Assembly (NCBI GenBank): GCA_030615625.1
Contig: JAUWYX010000003.1
Location: 171,045-235,044 of the forward strand
Source of the DNA: Dehalococcoidia bacterium
GTDB lineage: Bacteria; Chloroflexota; Dehalococcoidia; GIF9; AB-539-J10
Direction of reading: 5' to 3'
Length of the DNA stretch: 64,000 nucleotides
Below are positions 56,501 to 63,722 of this stretch, piece by piece. A program made the translations under genes and the position numbers. How positions within the stretch are numbered: the first letter of the stretch is position 1; every line of letters starts with the position of its first letter. The notes below the pieces were generated by a model that saw only the letters and a program-made list of their open reading frames with translations, had not been told where the DNA came from and did not search any database.

Positions 56501-56704
56501 ATGAAGTGCGAATTTGGCAATCACGACACCTCAAGCTTGATACGCTTGCGAGTTTACACACCACAAGGTATTGAAGTTTGCGGAGAGTGCTATGAGGAGA
56601 TAGATAGACACCGCCACAAACCCTACTCAAAGGTAATGGACAGACTGGCTCTAGTTGAAGCTGGCTATTATGCCAATCGCAAGCTGGCAAAAATAGGACG
56701 CTAA
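56501..56704 (+). CDS. Small zinc-binding protein, cassette 1
   Basis: 67 residues. C3, C29 and C32 with His residues (CEFGNHDTSS; CGECYEEIDRHRH) form a likely zinc site. Similar in style to cassette 4 (57653). First gene after the double terminator; an open frame upstream through the terminator is not credible. Confidence 0.7.
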   Translation: MKCEFGNHDTSSLIRLRVYTPQGIEVCGECYEEIDRHRHKPYSKVMDRLALVEAGYYANRKLAKIGR

Positions 56705-56767
56705 ACATAGAACCCGACTCGGGCAGTCGGGGTAGGGATAGTTTTGCCCGGAAAGGAGGTGATACCT

Positions 56768-57064
56768 ATGGCTCTGAAATGGAACGCTCTACGTGTGATT
56801 GAGGCAGTCGATGCAGCTGAAAAGCATATCAAGGCGATTGCCGAGCCTCTGAAGTGTGCCGAAGAGGTCATTAAGGAAGCGTCGCAAATCCCTAATCTTC
56901 CTCAATACATTGAACAACGCTTCCGTACCCTGATAGACCAGATACAACAGACTCCGCGGGTGCTCCAGAACAGGATTGATTCAATCCGGGGAGATGTGCC
57001 TAAAGAGGCGGTAGAGTCAGATAAGCGGATAGAGGCACAGGGTTCGCGACCGACTATGCTTTAA
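56768..57064 (+). CDS. Helical protein, cassette 2
   Basis: 98 residues from the ATG after AAAGGAGGTGATACCT. Predicted all helical (WNALRVIEAVDAAEKHIKAIAEPLKCAEEVIKEA, YIEQRFRTLIDQIQQT). No family recognised. Confidence 0.65.
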   Translation: MALKWNALRVIEAVDAAEKHIKAIAEPLKCAEEVIKEASQIPNLPQYIEQRFRTLIDQIQQTPRVLQNRIDSIRGDVPKEAVESDKRIEAQGSRPTML

Positions 57065-57122
57065 GGCTACCCATCGGCCAGGGATACCTATGCCTAAAAT
57101 CTGAAAGAAAGGAGGTGATAAA

Positions 57123-57599
57123 GTGGATACTCAGCGTGACTTATTCGGTCAGGCTGGAGTAGCGGTCGTAGAACCGGAGCCGAAAGTAGCAGTCAGGCTA
57201 GGCTCACGAGTGCGTAGGGTTAATCTAGCCAAAAAGAGGCGCGAAACCCTGAAGGAGTTTATGGAACTCCTCGACGGTCTGGAAGGCAAGGATATCTATA
57301 TCGGGGCTTATGGTGGCCATGGCTCTCACTATTGGATAAATACCCTGAAACTGGGCCGTATGAAGGTAGAGCAGCCTATGTTTGGCGATAAGGAAGTGCC
57401 GAGTGTCATTGTGCTCAGAGGCAACCGTGCCGGCGACGTGCGCATCTTCACCGACCGGGTTTTTGCCCTGCGTTGTCAAGAATACTTCGGCTATACCCTG
57501 TGGCTGCTGGACTTCTGGAACGGCTTTGGTGAATATCCTATTGACCGCTACCGGCCGATTGGCTGCGACAGCCTGCACATTACCAGATTTAAGGACTAG
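57123..57599 (+). CDS. Cassette 3 protein with N-terminal clamp-binding-like motif
   Basis: 158 residues, GTG start. Residues 4-8 are QRDLF, a very good fit to the bacterial beta-clamp-binding consensus QxxLF. A basic helix (RVRRVNLAKKRRETLKEF) and an alpha/beta body (IYIGAYGGHGSHYWINTLKLG, VIVLRGNRAGDVRIFTDRVFALR) follow; no known family. If tethered to the clamp it would act at the replication fork (inference). Confidence 0.7.
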   Translation: MDTQRDLFGQAGVAVVEPEPKVAVRLGSRVRRVNLAKKRRETLKEFMELLDGLEGKDIYIGAYGGHGSHYWINTLKLGRMKVEQPMFGDKEVPSVIVLRGNRAGDVRIFTDRVFALRCQEYFGYTLWLLDFWNGFGEYPIDRYRPIGCDSLHITRFKD

Positions 57600-57652
57600 G
57601 GACCGGGCGCCCTGTTCTATAGGGAGACTATTGCCCAGAAAGGAGGTGAAGG

Positions 57653-57919
57653 ATGAAAAAGCCAATATGGGACGGCTCTAACTGGGTGGACCATGAGATG
57701 TGTGAAAATGCAGCTCGCAACACCGACGTAAACTATGGCCACGGCATTGGTGTTCTCCAATGTTATGACGAGCCAGCGGAGTTTTCAGTTATCGTTGATT
57801 ATGGCTACGAGAAAAGCCCGGAGATGAAAGTGTGTGGCAAGTGCCTGGCCAACCTCAAAAAGAATGCTCGCAGACATGGCTACCACATCAAGTCCACTCG
57901 CCTAGAGGTCAAAGTATAG
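57653..57919 (+). CDS. Small zinc-binding protein, cassette 4
   Basis: 88 residues. Cysteines 17, 37, 63 and 66 (EMCENAARNTDV; VLQCYDEPAEF; VCGKCLANLKKNARRHGYH) could bind zinc. The end is basic. Function unknown. Confidence 0.65.
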   Translation: MKKPIWDGSNWVDHEMCENAARNTDVNYGHGIGVLQCYDEPAEFSVIVDYGYEKSPEMKVCGKCLANLKKNARRHGYHIKSTRLEVKV

Positions 57920-57950
57920 GGCTGCTACAGCCTAGAAAGGAGGTGATCAA

Positions 57951-58430
57951 TTGATAGACCAGGCTGAGCTTTTCAGCGAAGCCACGGTCATAATGAAAGA
58001 CACTAAGTTTATGCCGGCAGCCGAGAAATGGAAGGTTCTCCGACAGTGGACACTGTTTCTCAAGAGCGGGTTAAGCAGGGATTATTTTGCCAAATCCCTC
58101 TACAATCACTTAATCAATCACTGCTCTTTCATCGCTCATTATGACATTCATGGCTTCTACGCGACCTATTTTGAAGAGCCCGAGGACACCATCACGTTTC
58201 TCAGCCAGTTTGACAACCGGAACGGCATACCTAAAAGCGTCGAGTATGGCATGACCGGCTGGTATACCGATTCTGACTACAACGACATCAATGCCGAAAT
58301 GTGCCATATCGCCAGAAGGTATATCCGCGGCCTGATCAAGAAATGTCAGACTGAACAACGGGATAAAGATGTTACCCGGGCAGAGCTGCTACTGGCGAAG
58401 CACGGACTGAAAGCCAGTATTGAGGGCTAA
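57951..58430 (+). CDS. Cassette 5 protein with N-terminal clamp-binding-like motif
   Basis: 159 residues from a TTG with the longest ribosome site of the series. Residues 4-8 are QAELF, again QxxLF and at the same position as in cassette 3. The rest is mostly helical with aromatic patches (YDIHGFYATYFEEPEDTITFL, FDNRNGIPKS). No family recognised. Confidence 0.7.
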   Translation: MIDQAELFSEATVIMKDTKFMPAAEKWKVLRQWTLFLKSGLSRDYFAKSLYNHLINHCSFIAHYDIHGFYATYFEEPEDTITFLSQFDNRNGIPKSVEYGMTGWYTDSDYNDINAEMCHIARRYIRGLIKKCQTEQRDKDVTRAELLLAKHGLKASIEG

Positions 58431-58491
58431 GGTCGAGGCCCAGCTCGATAGGGGGTATTACGCCCAAAATCTAAGTGAAAGGAGGTGATGA

Positions 58492-58995
58492 TTGACAACT
58501 GAAGTCCAAATTGAGAAGGGCATCTCTGAAATTGTAGGTGTCTTTATAGACCCCATTATTGTCTTTCCCGGTGGATGGGGCGATACTCTTCCCGACTGGC
58601 TCAAGCACGCCATCACCTTGGAGAGGCTAGTGGAGAATGTAAGGGTATTGAAAGAGGGGAATATGACCGGGACAGACGCCGAGGCTTGCGCTTATCTCTA
58701 TACCGCTTGCCTCACTCAAGCCCCAGGCCACGACTGGGCACAAATCTACCTTTACATCGCAGGCAAGGTCTATGAGAAACACCGCACCAAGGATTCAGGG
58801 GTTGCTATGCCCGAGGATATCAGGGTAGAGTCGCTCAACGACGAACAGATGCGAGACCTGCGCCAGCTAAAAGACTGGATTTATCAGGCCCGGATCCGCG
58901 CAAGGCAGGAGAAGGATCGGGCTGAGAGGCGAGAGAAACGGGAAGAAGAGGCATCCAGGAAAGCAGAGGAGCAACCAGCACTATTCCAGCTCTAA
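58492..58995 (+). CDS. Cassette 6 protein with C-terminal clamp-binding-like motif
   Basis: 167 residues, TTG start at the right distance from AAAGGAGGTGA. A compact alpha/beta first half, a helical middle (EACAYLYTACLTQAPGHDW), then a long charged coiled coil (about 110-158). It ends EEQPALFQL, with QPALF at 161-165 as a possible clamp-binding peptide on a flexible arm, as in several polymerases. No family recognised. Confidence 0.7.
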   Translation: MTTEVQIEKGISEIVGVFIDPIIVFPGGWGDTLPDWLKHAITLERLVENVRVLKEGNMTGTDAEACAYLYTACLTQAPGHDWAQIYLYIAGKVYEKHRTKDSGVAMPEDIRVESLNDEQMRDLRQLKDWIYQARIRARQEKDRAERREKREEEASRKAEEQPALFQL

Positions 58996-59044
58996 GAGTA
59001 GCGAAAAAATATAGGGCTATTACTGCCCGGAAAGGAGGTGATTG

Positions 59045-59662
59045 ATGCCAGGCAGGGAAATACTATCCGCGGCCGGGGTTAAGGGCGGCCAGGCGCCAAA
59101 ACATCAGTGGACCGAAGAGGAGCGGAGTATAATCCGTAGTGACTATAAAGGCACAAACGCCAGCGCCAAAGAGATAGCTGACGCGTTTGTTGAGCGTGGC
59201 ATAATGGTTACTCGTCATGCCATCAAGGGACAGGTTGCCAAACTTGGCATAATGAGGCAAAAGAGTCCTCCCTGGACACCCGGGGAACTAGAGCGCCTTG
59301 AGAAACTGATACACCGCCATTCGGTGCCGCAGGTTGCCAAGAAACTTCACCGGTCACCGAACGCTGTAAAGATAAAGGCGACCAGGTTAAAGCTCGATCT
59401 CAGGCTCAGGTTTGACTGGTATACTAAGAAGGATGTGTGTGAAATAGTAGGGGAGGACCACCACAAAGTTCAGAAATGGATTGACAGTGGAGAGTTGAAA
59501 GCGACATGGCACAATGACAGACAACCTTCTACTAAAGGTTATGGCGCCTGGCATATCGAAGCCAAAGACTTAAAGAAGTTTATCATCAAGCATTCAGGGG
59601 AGCTGCTCGGCAGAAATGTTGATATACAGCAGATTGTCTGGCTGCTGACAAAAATTGATTAG
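59045..59662 (+). CDS. Myb/SANT-like DNA-binding protein, cassette 7
   Basis: 205 residues. Two Myb/SANT-like modules (HQWTEEERSIIRSDYKG, TRHAIKGQVAKLG; PPWTPGELERLEKLIHR, SPNAVKIKATRL) and a helix-turn-helix-like part (YTKKDVCEIVGEDHHKVQKWIDSGEL). Same architecture as 15828-16721 but shorter. Start at the ATG after the TTG for spacing. Probably a regulator; may bind the repeated leaders or the element ends (inference). Confidence 0.75.
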   Translation: MPGREILSAAGVKGGQAPKHQWTEEERSIIRSDYKGTNASAKEIADAFVERGIMVTRHAIKGQVAKLGIMRQKSPPWTPGELERLEKLIHRHSVPQVAKKLHRSPNAVKIKATRLKLDLRLRFDWYTKKDVCEIVGEDHHKVQKWIDSGELKATWHNDRQPSTKGYGAWHIEAKDLKKFIIKHSGELLGRNVDIQQIVWLLTKID

Positions 59663-59666
59663 CGCA

Positions 59667-59701
59667 GGGGAGACGGAAACCACCTGTCTCCCCCCTTTTT
59701 T
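59667..59701 (+). terminator. Rho-independent terminator of the cassette array
   Basis: GGGGAGAC (59667-59674) pairs with GTCTCCCC (59686-59693), followed by CCTTTTTT. The gap 59702-59917 beyond it contains no gene I can support apart from the palindrome listed below. Confidence 0.85.
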
Positions 59702-59870
59702 GCCTGGACCATGCCCCAGCTCTGACTCAAAGTGTCCCTAAGACGGGATCATGCGTATCATAACACTCAAAAACAGTTTCATGCCCTTTCCTGAGCCTCT
59801 CAGAGCGTGGTTTATCGTAAAGTAGCCGACCCTTAGCTTTGCACGGCTTTGGGGGCAGGCTTTTGAAGAT

Positions 59871-59886
59871 TATTTCTTAAGAAATA
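59871..59886. promoter_or_regulatory. Perfect 16-bp AT-rich palindrome
   Basis: TATTTCTTAAGAAATA. It is 32 bp beyond the 3' end of the minus-strand gene at 59918, in otherwise gene-free DNA. Candidate operator or protein-binding site near the right end of the element. Confidence 0.5.
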
Positions 59887-59917
59887 TTTGTTTTTCTCCT
59901 GTTGAGCAAGCACCGTC

Positions 59918-60142
59918 CTAGTTAAGACTGCTTTTCCTATTCATTAACTCACGAAGCAAACTCTTATACACAATGCGGCCAATAAAACAAAATCTCTCAC
60001 CGGGCGCCTTTCCGCAGCGTGGCTGGCAGAAGTGCTCAATAACCTCCTCTCGAGCTCCTTCGGATAACCGCCTCACAATTGGCTCCAGATAGGCCGTCAC
60101 CATGGAATTTTTAACATCTGTTTTGGTTTTTTTGTCTGGCAT
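59918..60142 (-). CDS. Small regulatory-type protein
   Basis: 74 residues. Basic start (MPDKKTKTDVKNS), helices (YLEPIVRRLSEGAREEVIEHFC) and two Cys near CQPRCGKAPGERFC. Read divergently from the excisionase-like gene. A 13-bp palindrome ATTGTAATACAAT (60151-60163) lies just upstream of its start. Could be part of the integration/excision switch (inference). Confidence 0.55.
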   Translation of the reverse strand: MPDKKTKTDVKNSMVTAYLEPIVRRLSEGAREEVIEHFCQPRCGKAPGERFCFIGRIVYKSLLRELMNRKSSLN

Positions 60143-60150
60143 TACTCTTT

Positions 60151-60268
60151 ATTGTAATACAATCCCTATGTTTTTGGAAAATTTTCAGGCAAGGCTGACG
60201 AATATCGACAGGAAGCTCGAAAATCGATTGCGCGGGGCCTTGACAGGCCGCTAGGGCTATGTTACTCT
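60151..60268. promoter_or_regulatory. Divergent control region with palindrome and promoter
   Basis: Palindrome ATTGTAATACAAT at 60151-60163. For the plus strand, TTGACA (60240-60245), 17-bp spacer, TACTCT (60263-60268), 15 bp before the excisionase-like ATG, which has no ribosome site. Confidence 0.45.
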
Positions 60269-60283
60269 TATAACAAATCAACT

Positions 60284-60496
60284 ATGAGAATAACAATAGA
60301 CGCTAAGGATTTATTGCCTCCCAAAAAAGCAGCTCAATTCCTGGGGATCACGACAATGACCTTATGGCGCTGGGTTAGAGATGGGAAAATCACCCCAGTG
60401 ATGCTTGACCATAGATACTTTCATATTAATGAATTAAAGCGTGCCAAAGCATTATCGCACCAATGGAGGCCGGTTGAGAACGGGCAGCAGACGTAG
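60284..60496 (+). CDS. Excisionase-like MerR/HTH_17 protein
   Basis: 70 residues. The fold LPPKKAAQFLGITTMTLWRWVRDGKITPV is the winged helix of excisionases and helix_turn_helix_17 proteins, with the usual DHRYFHI wing. Its place about 1.3 kb from the right attachment site and on a small inducible-looking promoter fits a directionality factor for the integrase. Confidence 0.85.
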   Translation: MRITIDAKDLLPPKKAAQFLGITTMTLWRWVRDGKITPVMLDHRYFHINELKRAKALSHQWRPVENGQQT

Positions 60497-60615
60497 TTTG
60501 GGTAACCGGGCGGTGCCCAAGCACTGGTAAGACCATACCCAGCCAGTAGTCCGGGTGAAACTGGGACTGCCCTATTGAAGGACGGCAGATAATGTTGAAG
60601 AGGAGGTACAGAAAA

Positions 60616-60861
60616 GTGAGGGTAAAACTAGAGCCATCCCGTAGGCTTTCCAAGATAATCGGTTTCCCCTATTACATCGAGCGGAGCTTCACAGTCGATG
60701 AGCTACTGGAGAAGGGAATAATCGACCAAGCAGATATAACCCGGATGCAGGCGGGGGAGGAGATAGAGAAGCAAATACCTGTGTCTACTGAGGAAAAACA
60801 GTTAGCTTGTTGCGAAACTAATCCACGTAGGAGAAATGGCTTAACCTTAAAGAAGGGCTGA
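60616..60861 (+). CDS. Unknown 81-residue protein
   Basis: GTG start after AGGAGGTACAG; an in-frame ATG at 60592 precedes. RVKLEPSRRLSKIIGFPYYIERSFTVDELLEKGIID is a small alpha/beta domain, with a Cys pair near the end. One base before the lipoprotein gene. Function unknown. Confidence 0.55.
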   Translation: MRVKLEPSRRLSKIIGFPYYIERSFTVDELLEKGIIDQADITRMQAGEEIEKQIPVSTEEKQLACCETNPRRRNGLTLKKG

Positions 60862-60862
60862 A

Positions 60863-61597
60863 ATGAAAAGAATGAAACATGTTGTTTTGTGCCTGGTAAT
60901 TGCGATAATAGTGGCGTTGCTCCCAGTGCTTGGGTGCGGAGCAGCCGCCCCCTTTTCCATGCAGGCGATTCCTGAGCATATGGAAGCCATTGCGGGGCAA
61001 AGGTGCGTATTCTTAGTAGTAGTTGCCGATGAAGGACAGGGAAATGAAGAAGGCAAGGGGGTCAGTATCTCAGCCACAACCCCCGGTGCCGCAGTAATCG
61101 TCAACCCTCAGGCGATAACTCCTGGACAGGTTGCTGAGGTAACTGTAATCCCTGATGAAGCGAGTGCAGGTAGTACGCTAACAGTAACAGTCGATGGCGA
61201 GCGAGATGGGCTGAAGCAAACAGAGGCAGTTACCCTTGTAGTAAAGGAAGAACTACCTGGCCCAGGCCCGGCTATATATGCTGCGAGATTCCGTGACAGG
61301 TTTATCCCATGGCTTGCCGCCAATCACCCCCAGCTTGGCATCACCAGCGAAACTGAGTGGACTGGGACTATTGTACGGCCCTTCAGCTTTGAGGTAACCT
61401 TTTACCTTTTCTTCTCAGAGGATTGGGAAATGGGCGTGACATGGCATGTGACAACGCCAGAAGCCGATTGGACACGAATCTACCTCAGGCATCGGACTAC
61501 CGAGGTGCATCCATCATACGCTTTCGAGATTTCGCATTGGAGTGATGAACAAGAGGAGCCTCACGCTATCGAACCGCCGGAATCGGTATGGCGCTGA
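60863..61597 (+). CDS. Lipoprotein at the right end of the element
   Basis: 244 residues. Signal peptide with lipobox LLPVLGC (Cys about 25). An Ig-like domain (about 35-125; GVSISATTPGAAVIVNPQAITPGQ) is followed by an unknown alpha/beta domain with FRDRFIPWLAANHPQLGITSETEW. Just inside the attachment site, the usual place of cargo or lysogenic-conversion genes; a surface-exclusion role is possible but unproven. Confidence 0.7.
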   Translation: MKRMKHVVLCLVIAIIVALLPVLGCGAAAPFSMQAIPEHMEAIAGQRCVFLVVVADEGQGNEEGKGVSISATTPGAAVIVNPQAITPGQVAEVTVIPDEASAGSTLTVTVDGERDGLKQTEAVTLVVKEELPGPGPAIYAARFRDRFIPWLAANHPQLGITSETEWTGTIVRPFSFEVTFYLFFSEDWEMGVTWHVTTPEADWTRIYLRHRTTEVHPSYAFEISHWSDEQEEPHAIEPPESVWR

Positions 61598-61706
61598 CCG
61601 CTGGACCGAAACATGCGGGACAGGTTTATTTTGGGTATGGACTTTCGCAACAAGCTAACAGTGAATCTATCAATGCCCCTTTTGGAAGAAGGGATGAAAG
61701 CAACAA

Positions 61707-61759
61707 GACTTAGGATCATGTGCTGAAAGGCGTGGGGGTTCGAGTCACCCCTTCCCCAC
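61707..61759. other. attR, right attachment site
   Basis: 53-bp copy of the 3' half of tRNA-Leu (GACTTAGGATCATGTGC... to CTTCCCCAC) with three mismatches to 12334-12386. The mismatches would break pairs in the anticodon and T arms, so this is a remnant, not a gene. Confidence 0.92.
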
Positions 61760-61797
61760 TCAACGCTGTAACTATAGCCAAGTAGTCTTGGAGGCTG

Positions 61798-62682
61798 TTA
61801 TGTTTTCAGTCGCGTAACGCTCCGACCTGATTTTAGATTGATAATAAACATTGCTACCAGTATGCACGCTGCACCACCGAGAGTTCGCAGTGTCAGCTGG
61901 CTTCCACCAATGACAACAGCGAATAATCCGGCAAAGACCGGCTCCCCTGTCATTACCACCGCTGCACGCGTTACTGATACAAGTGATTGAGCCCACGTCT
62001 GTACAAAAAAAGCCACAGCGGTTGCTAGTACCCCTGTAATCCCTACAACTTTCCACACTTCAGGATCGGGCGGCACGGCAATTCCTTCAGGTATAGCAGC
62101 TATGAGCGATATTACGGCGACAGTACCAATTTGAAGCAGGGAAAAGGCGTACGGCTCGTATTGTGATGACCATTCACCCAAACCAACTATATGAATAGCG
62201 AAAAATACGGCGCATCCTAGTGTGAGCAGTTCACCGATTCCAACTGACCAACCGTTGAGACTGAGTAATGCCAAGCCCACAGTAGCCAGTGCTATTACCA
62301 TCCAGGTATTACGATTGGTTTTACGGCGAAGTAATATCCATGACATAACTGGGGTAAGGACGACAAACATGCCGGTAATAAACCCCGAAATAGCTGCGGA
62401 TGTATAGCGCAAGCCGTATGTTTGAGCAATATAACCCAGCCCAAGTATTGTGCCTAGTCCAACGCCGCGCAGTAATTCGAGACGCGTCACGTTACGCAGA
62501 CAGGTCGGACGCAAGGCAATCATCACAACACTAGCTACTACAAAGCGCCACGCTAGAAAGTCCATGACTGCCATGCGTGCTATGGCATCTTGTACAACAA
62601 GAAAAGTATAGCCCCAGACTACCGTTACCCCAACAAGGGCAATTGAGGCAATCATTGGTGATGATTTCCAATTCGCTGACAT
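61798..62682 (-). CDS. EamA/DMT-family transporter
   Basis: 294 residues with ten predicted membrane helices in two repeats of five, each an EamA domain (VVWGYTFLVVQDAI, FLAWRFVVASVVMIALRP; second repeat FFVQTWAQSLVSVTRAAVVMTGEPVFAGLFAVVIGG). Members export amino acids or other metabolites. Host gene just outside the element. Confidence 0.9.
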   Translation of the reverse strand: MSANWKSSPMIASIALVGVTVVWGYTFLVVQDAIARMAVMDFLAWRFVVASVVMIALRPTCLRNVTRLELLRGVGLGTILGLGYIAQTYGLRYTSAAISGFITGMFVVLTPVMSWILLRRKTNRNTWMVIALATVGLALLSLNGWSVGIGELLTLGCAVFFAIHIVGLGEWSSQYEPYAFSLLQIGTVAVISLIAAIPEGIAVPPDPEVWKVVGITGVLATAVAFFVQTWAQSLVSVTRAAVVMTGEPVFAGLFAVVIGGSQLTLRTLGGAACILVAMFIINLKSGRSVTRLKT

Positions 62683-62949
62683 ATTCTTCTCTAAACTATG
62701 TGTGATGCCAAGCCATCAGTCTACCATAGGTATAATGTATGGGTTAAGTGGAGGATTGGCCTATCATTCCCATAAGAATCACAGCTCAAATCTTTTAAAA
62801 GCAAGGTACTTAGGATAGTCGATGGCGAATGTAAATAGAGCCGAGAACCCAAGTACAAATAACATCTGAAGCGATGTCACTTGCGGTGCTCAATTCTCAA
62901 ACTTTTTCAGGGTGACGGTTTAAGAAACCATCTCTTTGTTTACGCAGAT

Positions 62950-63010
62950 TATTCTGGGAATATAATGCCTGATTTATAGTAAGCCTGATTGGTATGATGT
63001 CCCGGGAATT
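62950..63010 (+). repeat. 61-bp REP-like palindromic repeat, copy D
   Basis: Same unit and orientation as the other copies, more diverged in the middle. It is the only feature I see in the gap 62683-63107. Confidence 0.85.
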
Positions 63011-63107
63011 TGCTGATTGGGTTTATTCAAGGGTATGGGAGAGATTATGACCTCATTTTGAAGCTGACAGGGTGATTTTACCAGTCATTTAGGCATGATA
63101 TTTCTAT

Positions 63108-63353
63108 TTACTTCCATGATCTATCCAACCACATCCCTTCAATTTCTCCACTTTCCGCATCAACCGCAAAAGACCCTATCTTTTTAATACTGCCTCTAGC
63201 AAAGCCACCAGAATGTCCGTAGTCAAAGCTTACTTTCCATTTTCCCTCAGTCTTTAGTGCGTATGTAAGTTGCAACTCGGAATAATCCATAACACCCAAG
63301 ATGTGTAGGACTTTCTCAGCTATTCTTTTTAATTCTTCTGCTTGTACACTCAT
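63108..63353 (-). CDS. Unknown 81-residue protein
   Basis: Helical start (MSVQAEELKRIAEKVLHILGV) and beta end (TYALKTEGKWKVSFDYG, GSFAVDAESGEIEGMWLDRSWK) like a single PepSY-like or stand-alone small alpha/beta domain. Lies between two REP-like repeats. Function unknown. Confidence 0.6.
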   Translation of the reverse strand: MSVQAEELKRIAEKVLHILGVMDYSELQLTYALKTEGKWKVSFDYGHSGGFARGSIKKIGSFAVDAESGEIEGMWLDRSWK

Positions 63354-63496
63354 ATTCTCAAACTACCCCAAGGAAGATTTTGTTGTTTATTCTACCACAA
63401 AATTCATTGTTCGTGTATATTTTATTCCCCATCGAACAGAACATTATCTCACTTGCAGGTGCCCAATTTCCAAACTTTTTCAGGAATTATTCTGAG

Positions 63497-63557
63497 TATT
63501 CTGGGGAAATGATACCTAGTTTGTAGTAGGCCTAATTGGCATGGTGTCCCTGGAATT
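63497..63557 (+). repeat. 61-bp REP-like palindromic repeat, copy E
   Basis: Same unit and orientation as the other copies; ends 2 bp before the stop of the small gene at 63560-63718, where it may act as a transcription end for that minus-strand gene. Confidence 0.9.
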
Positions 63558-63559
63558 CA

Positions 63560-63718
63560 CTATGTTTTCAGATACTTGGCGATAGCTTTAACTATACGCC
63601 TCAGCTCAGGCAGCGCCTGACGGAAAAGCCGGACGCCCCAAACAACCGATATGACCAATAAAGCAATACCTATAGATAGCGCAGCAATGAATCCCCAATC
63701 TAATTCAGAATTAATCAT
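63560..63718 (-). CDS. Small membrane protein
   Basis: 52 residues: one hydrophobic helix (about 9-28), then an amphipathic basic end (VRLFRQALPELRRIVKAIAKYL). 4 bp from the following upstream gene, so co-transcribed with it. Function unknown. Confidence 0.55.
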   Translation of the reverse strand: MINSELDWGFIAALSIGIALLVISVVWGVRLFRQALPELRRIVKAIAKYLKT

Positions 63719-63722
63719 TCAA

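Larger units (their letters stand above)
56475..59040 (+). promoter_or_regulatory. Seven repeated leaders: small GC hairpin plus extended Shine-Dalgarno
   Basis: Before each of the genes at 56501, 56768, 57123, 57653, 57951, 58492 and 59045 the pattern AGGG-N(6-9)-CCC, a short spacer and GAAAGGAGGTGAT recurs (the first copy is weakest: GAAAGGAGGCGAT). The clearest copy, GGGCTATTACTGCCCGG, precedes 59045. At 57934-57948 AGAAAGGAGGTGATC is complementary to 15 nt of the usual bacterial 16S rRNA 3' end. Several units carry another hairpin further upstream (CCCGACT...AGTCGGG at about 56711-56732). Confidence 0.8.
12334..61759. mobile_element. Integrated virus-like element (provirus), about 49.4 kb
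   Basis: Bounded by a 53-bp direct repeat in tRNA-Leu. Contents: integrase at the left end, excisionase-like gene at the right end, an early replication operon, a long run of virion-type membrane and beta-sandwich proteins, a sliding clamp and a second tyrosine recombinase. No terminase, portal, tail or conjugation genes were recognised, so 'virus' is an inference from the structural-type genes, serine protease, spike-like repeat domains and fibre-like motifs. Decay is not evident: the genes are tightly packed and open. Confidence 0.88.

Noticed and set aside
61707..61759. Second tRNA-Leu gene at the right end
   Set aside because: Only the 3' half is present and three substitutions break stems; it is the attachment-site copy.
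12334..61759. Integrative conjugative element
   Set aside because: No relaxase, coupling protein or type IV secretion ATPase is recognisable, although ArdC is common on conjugative elements.
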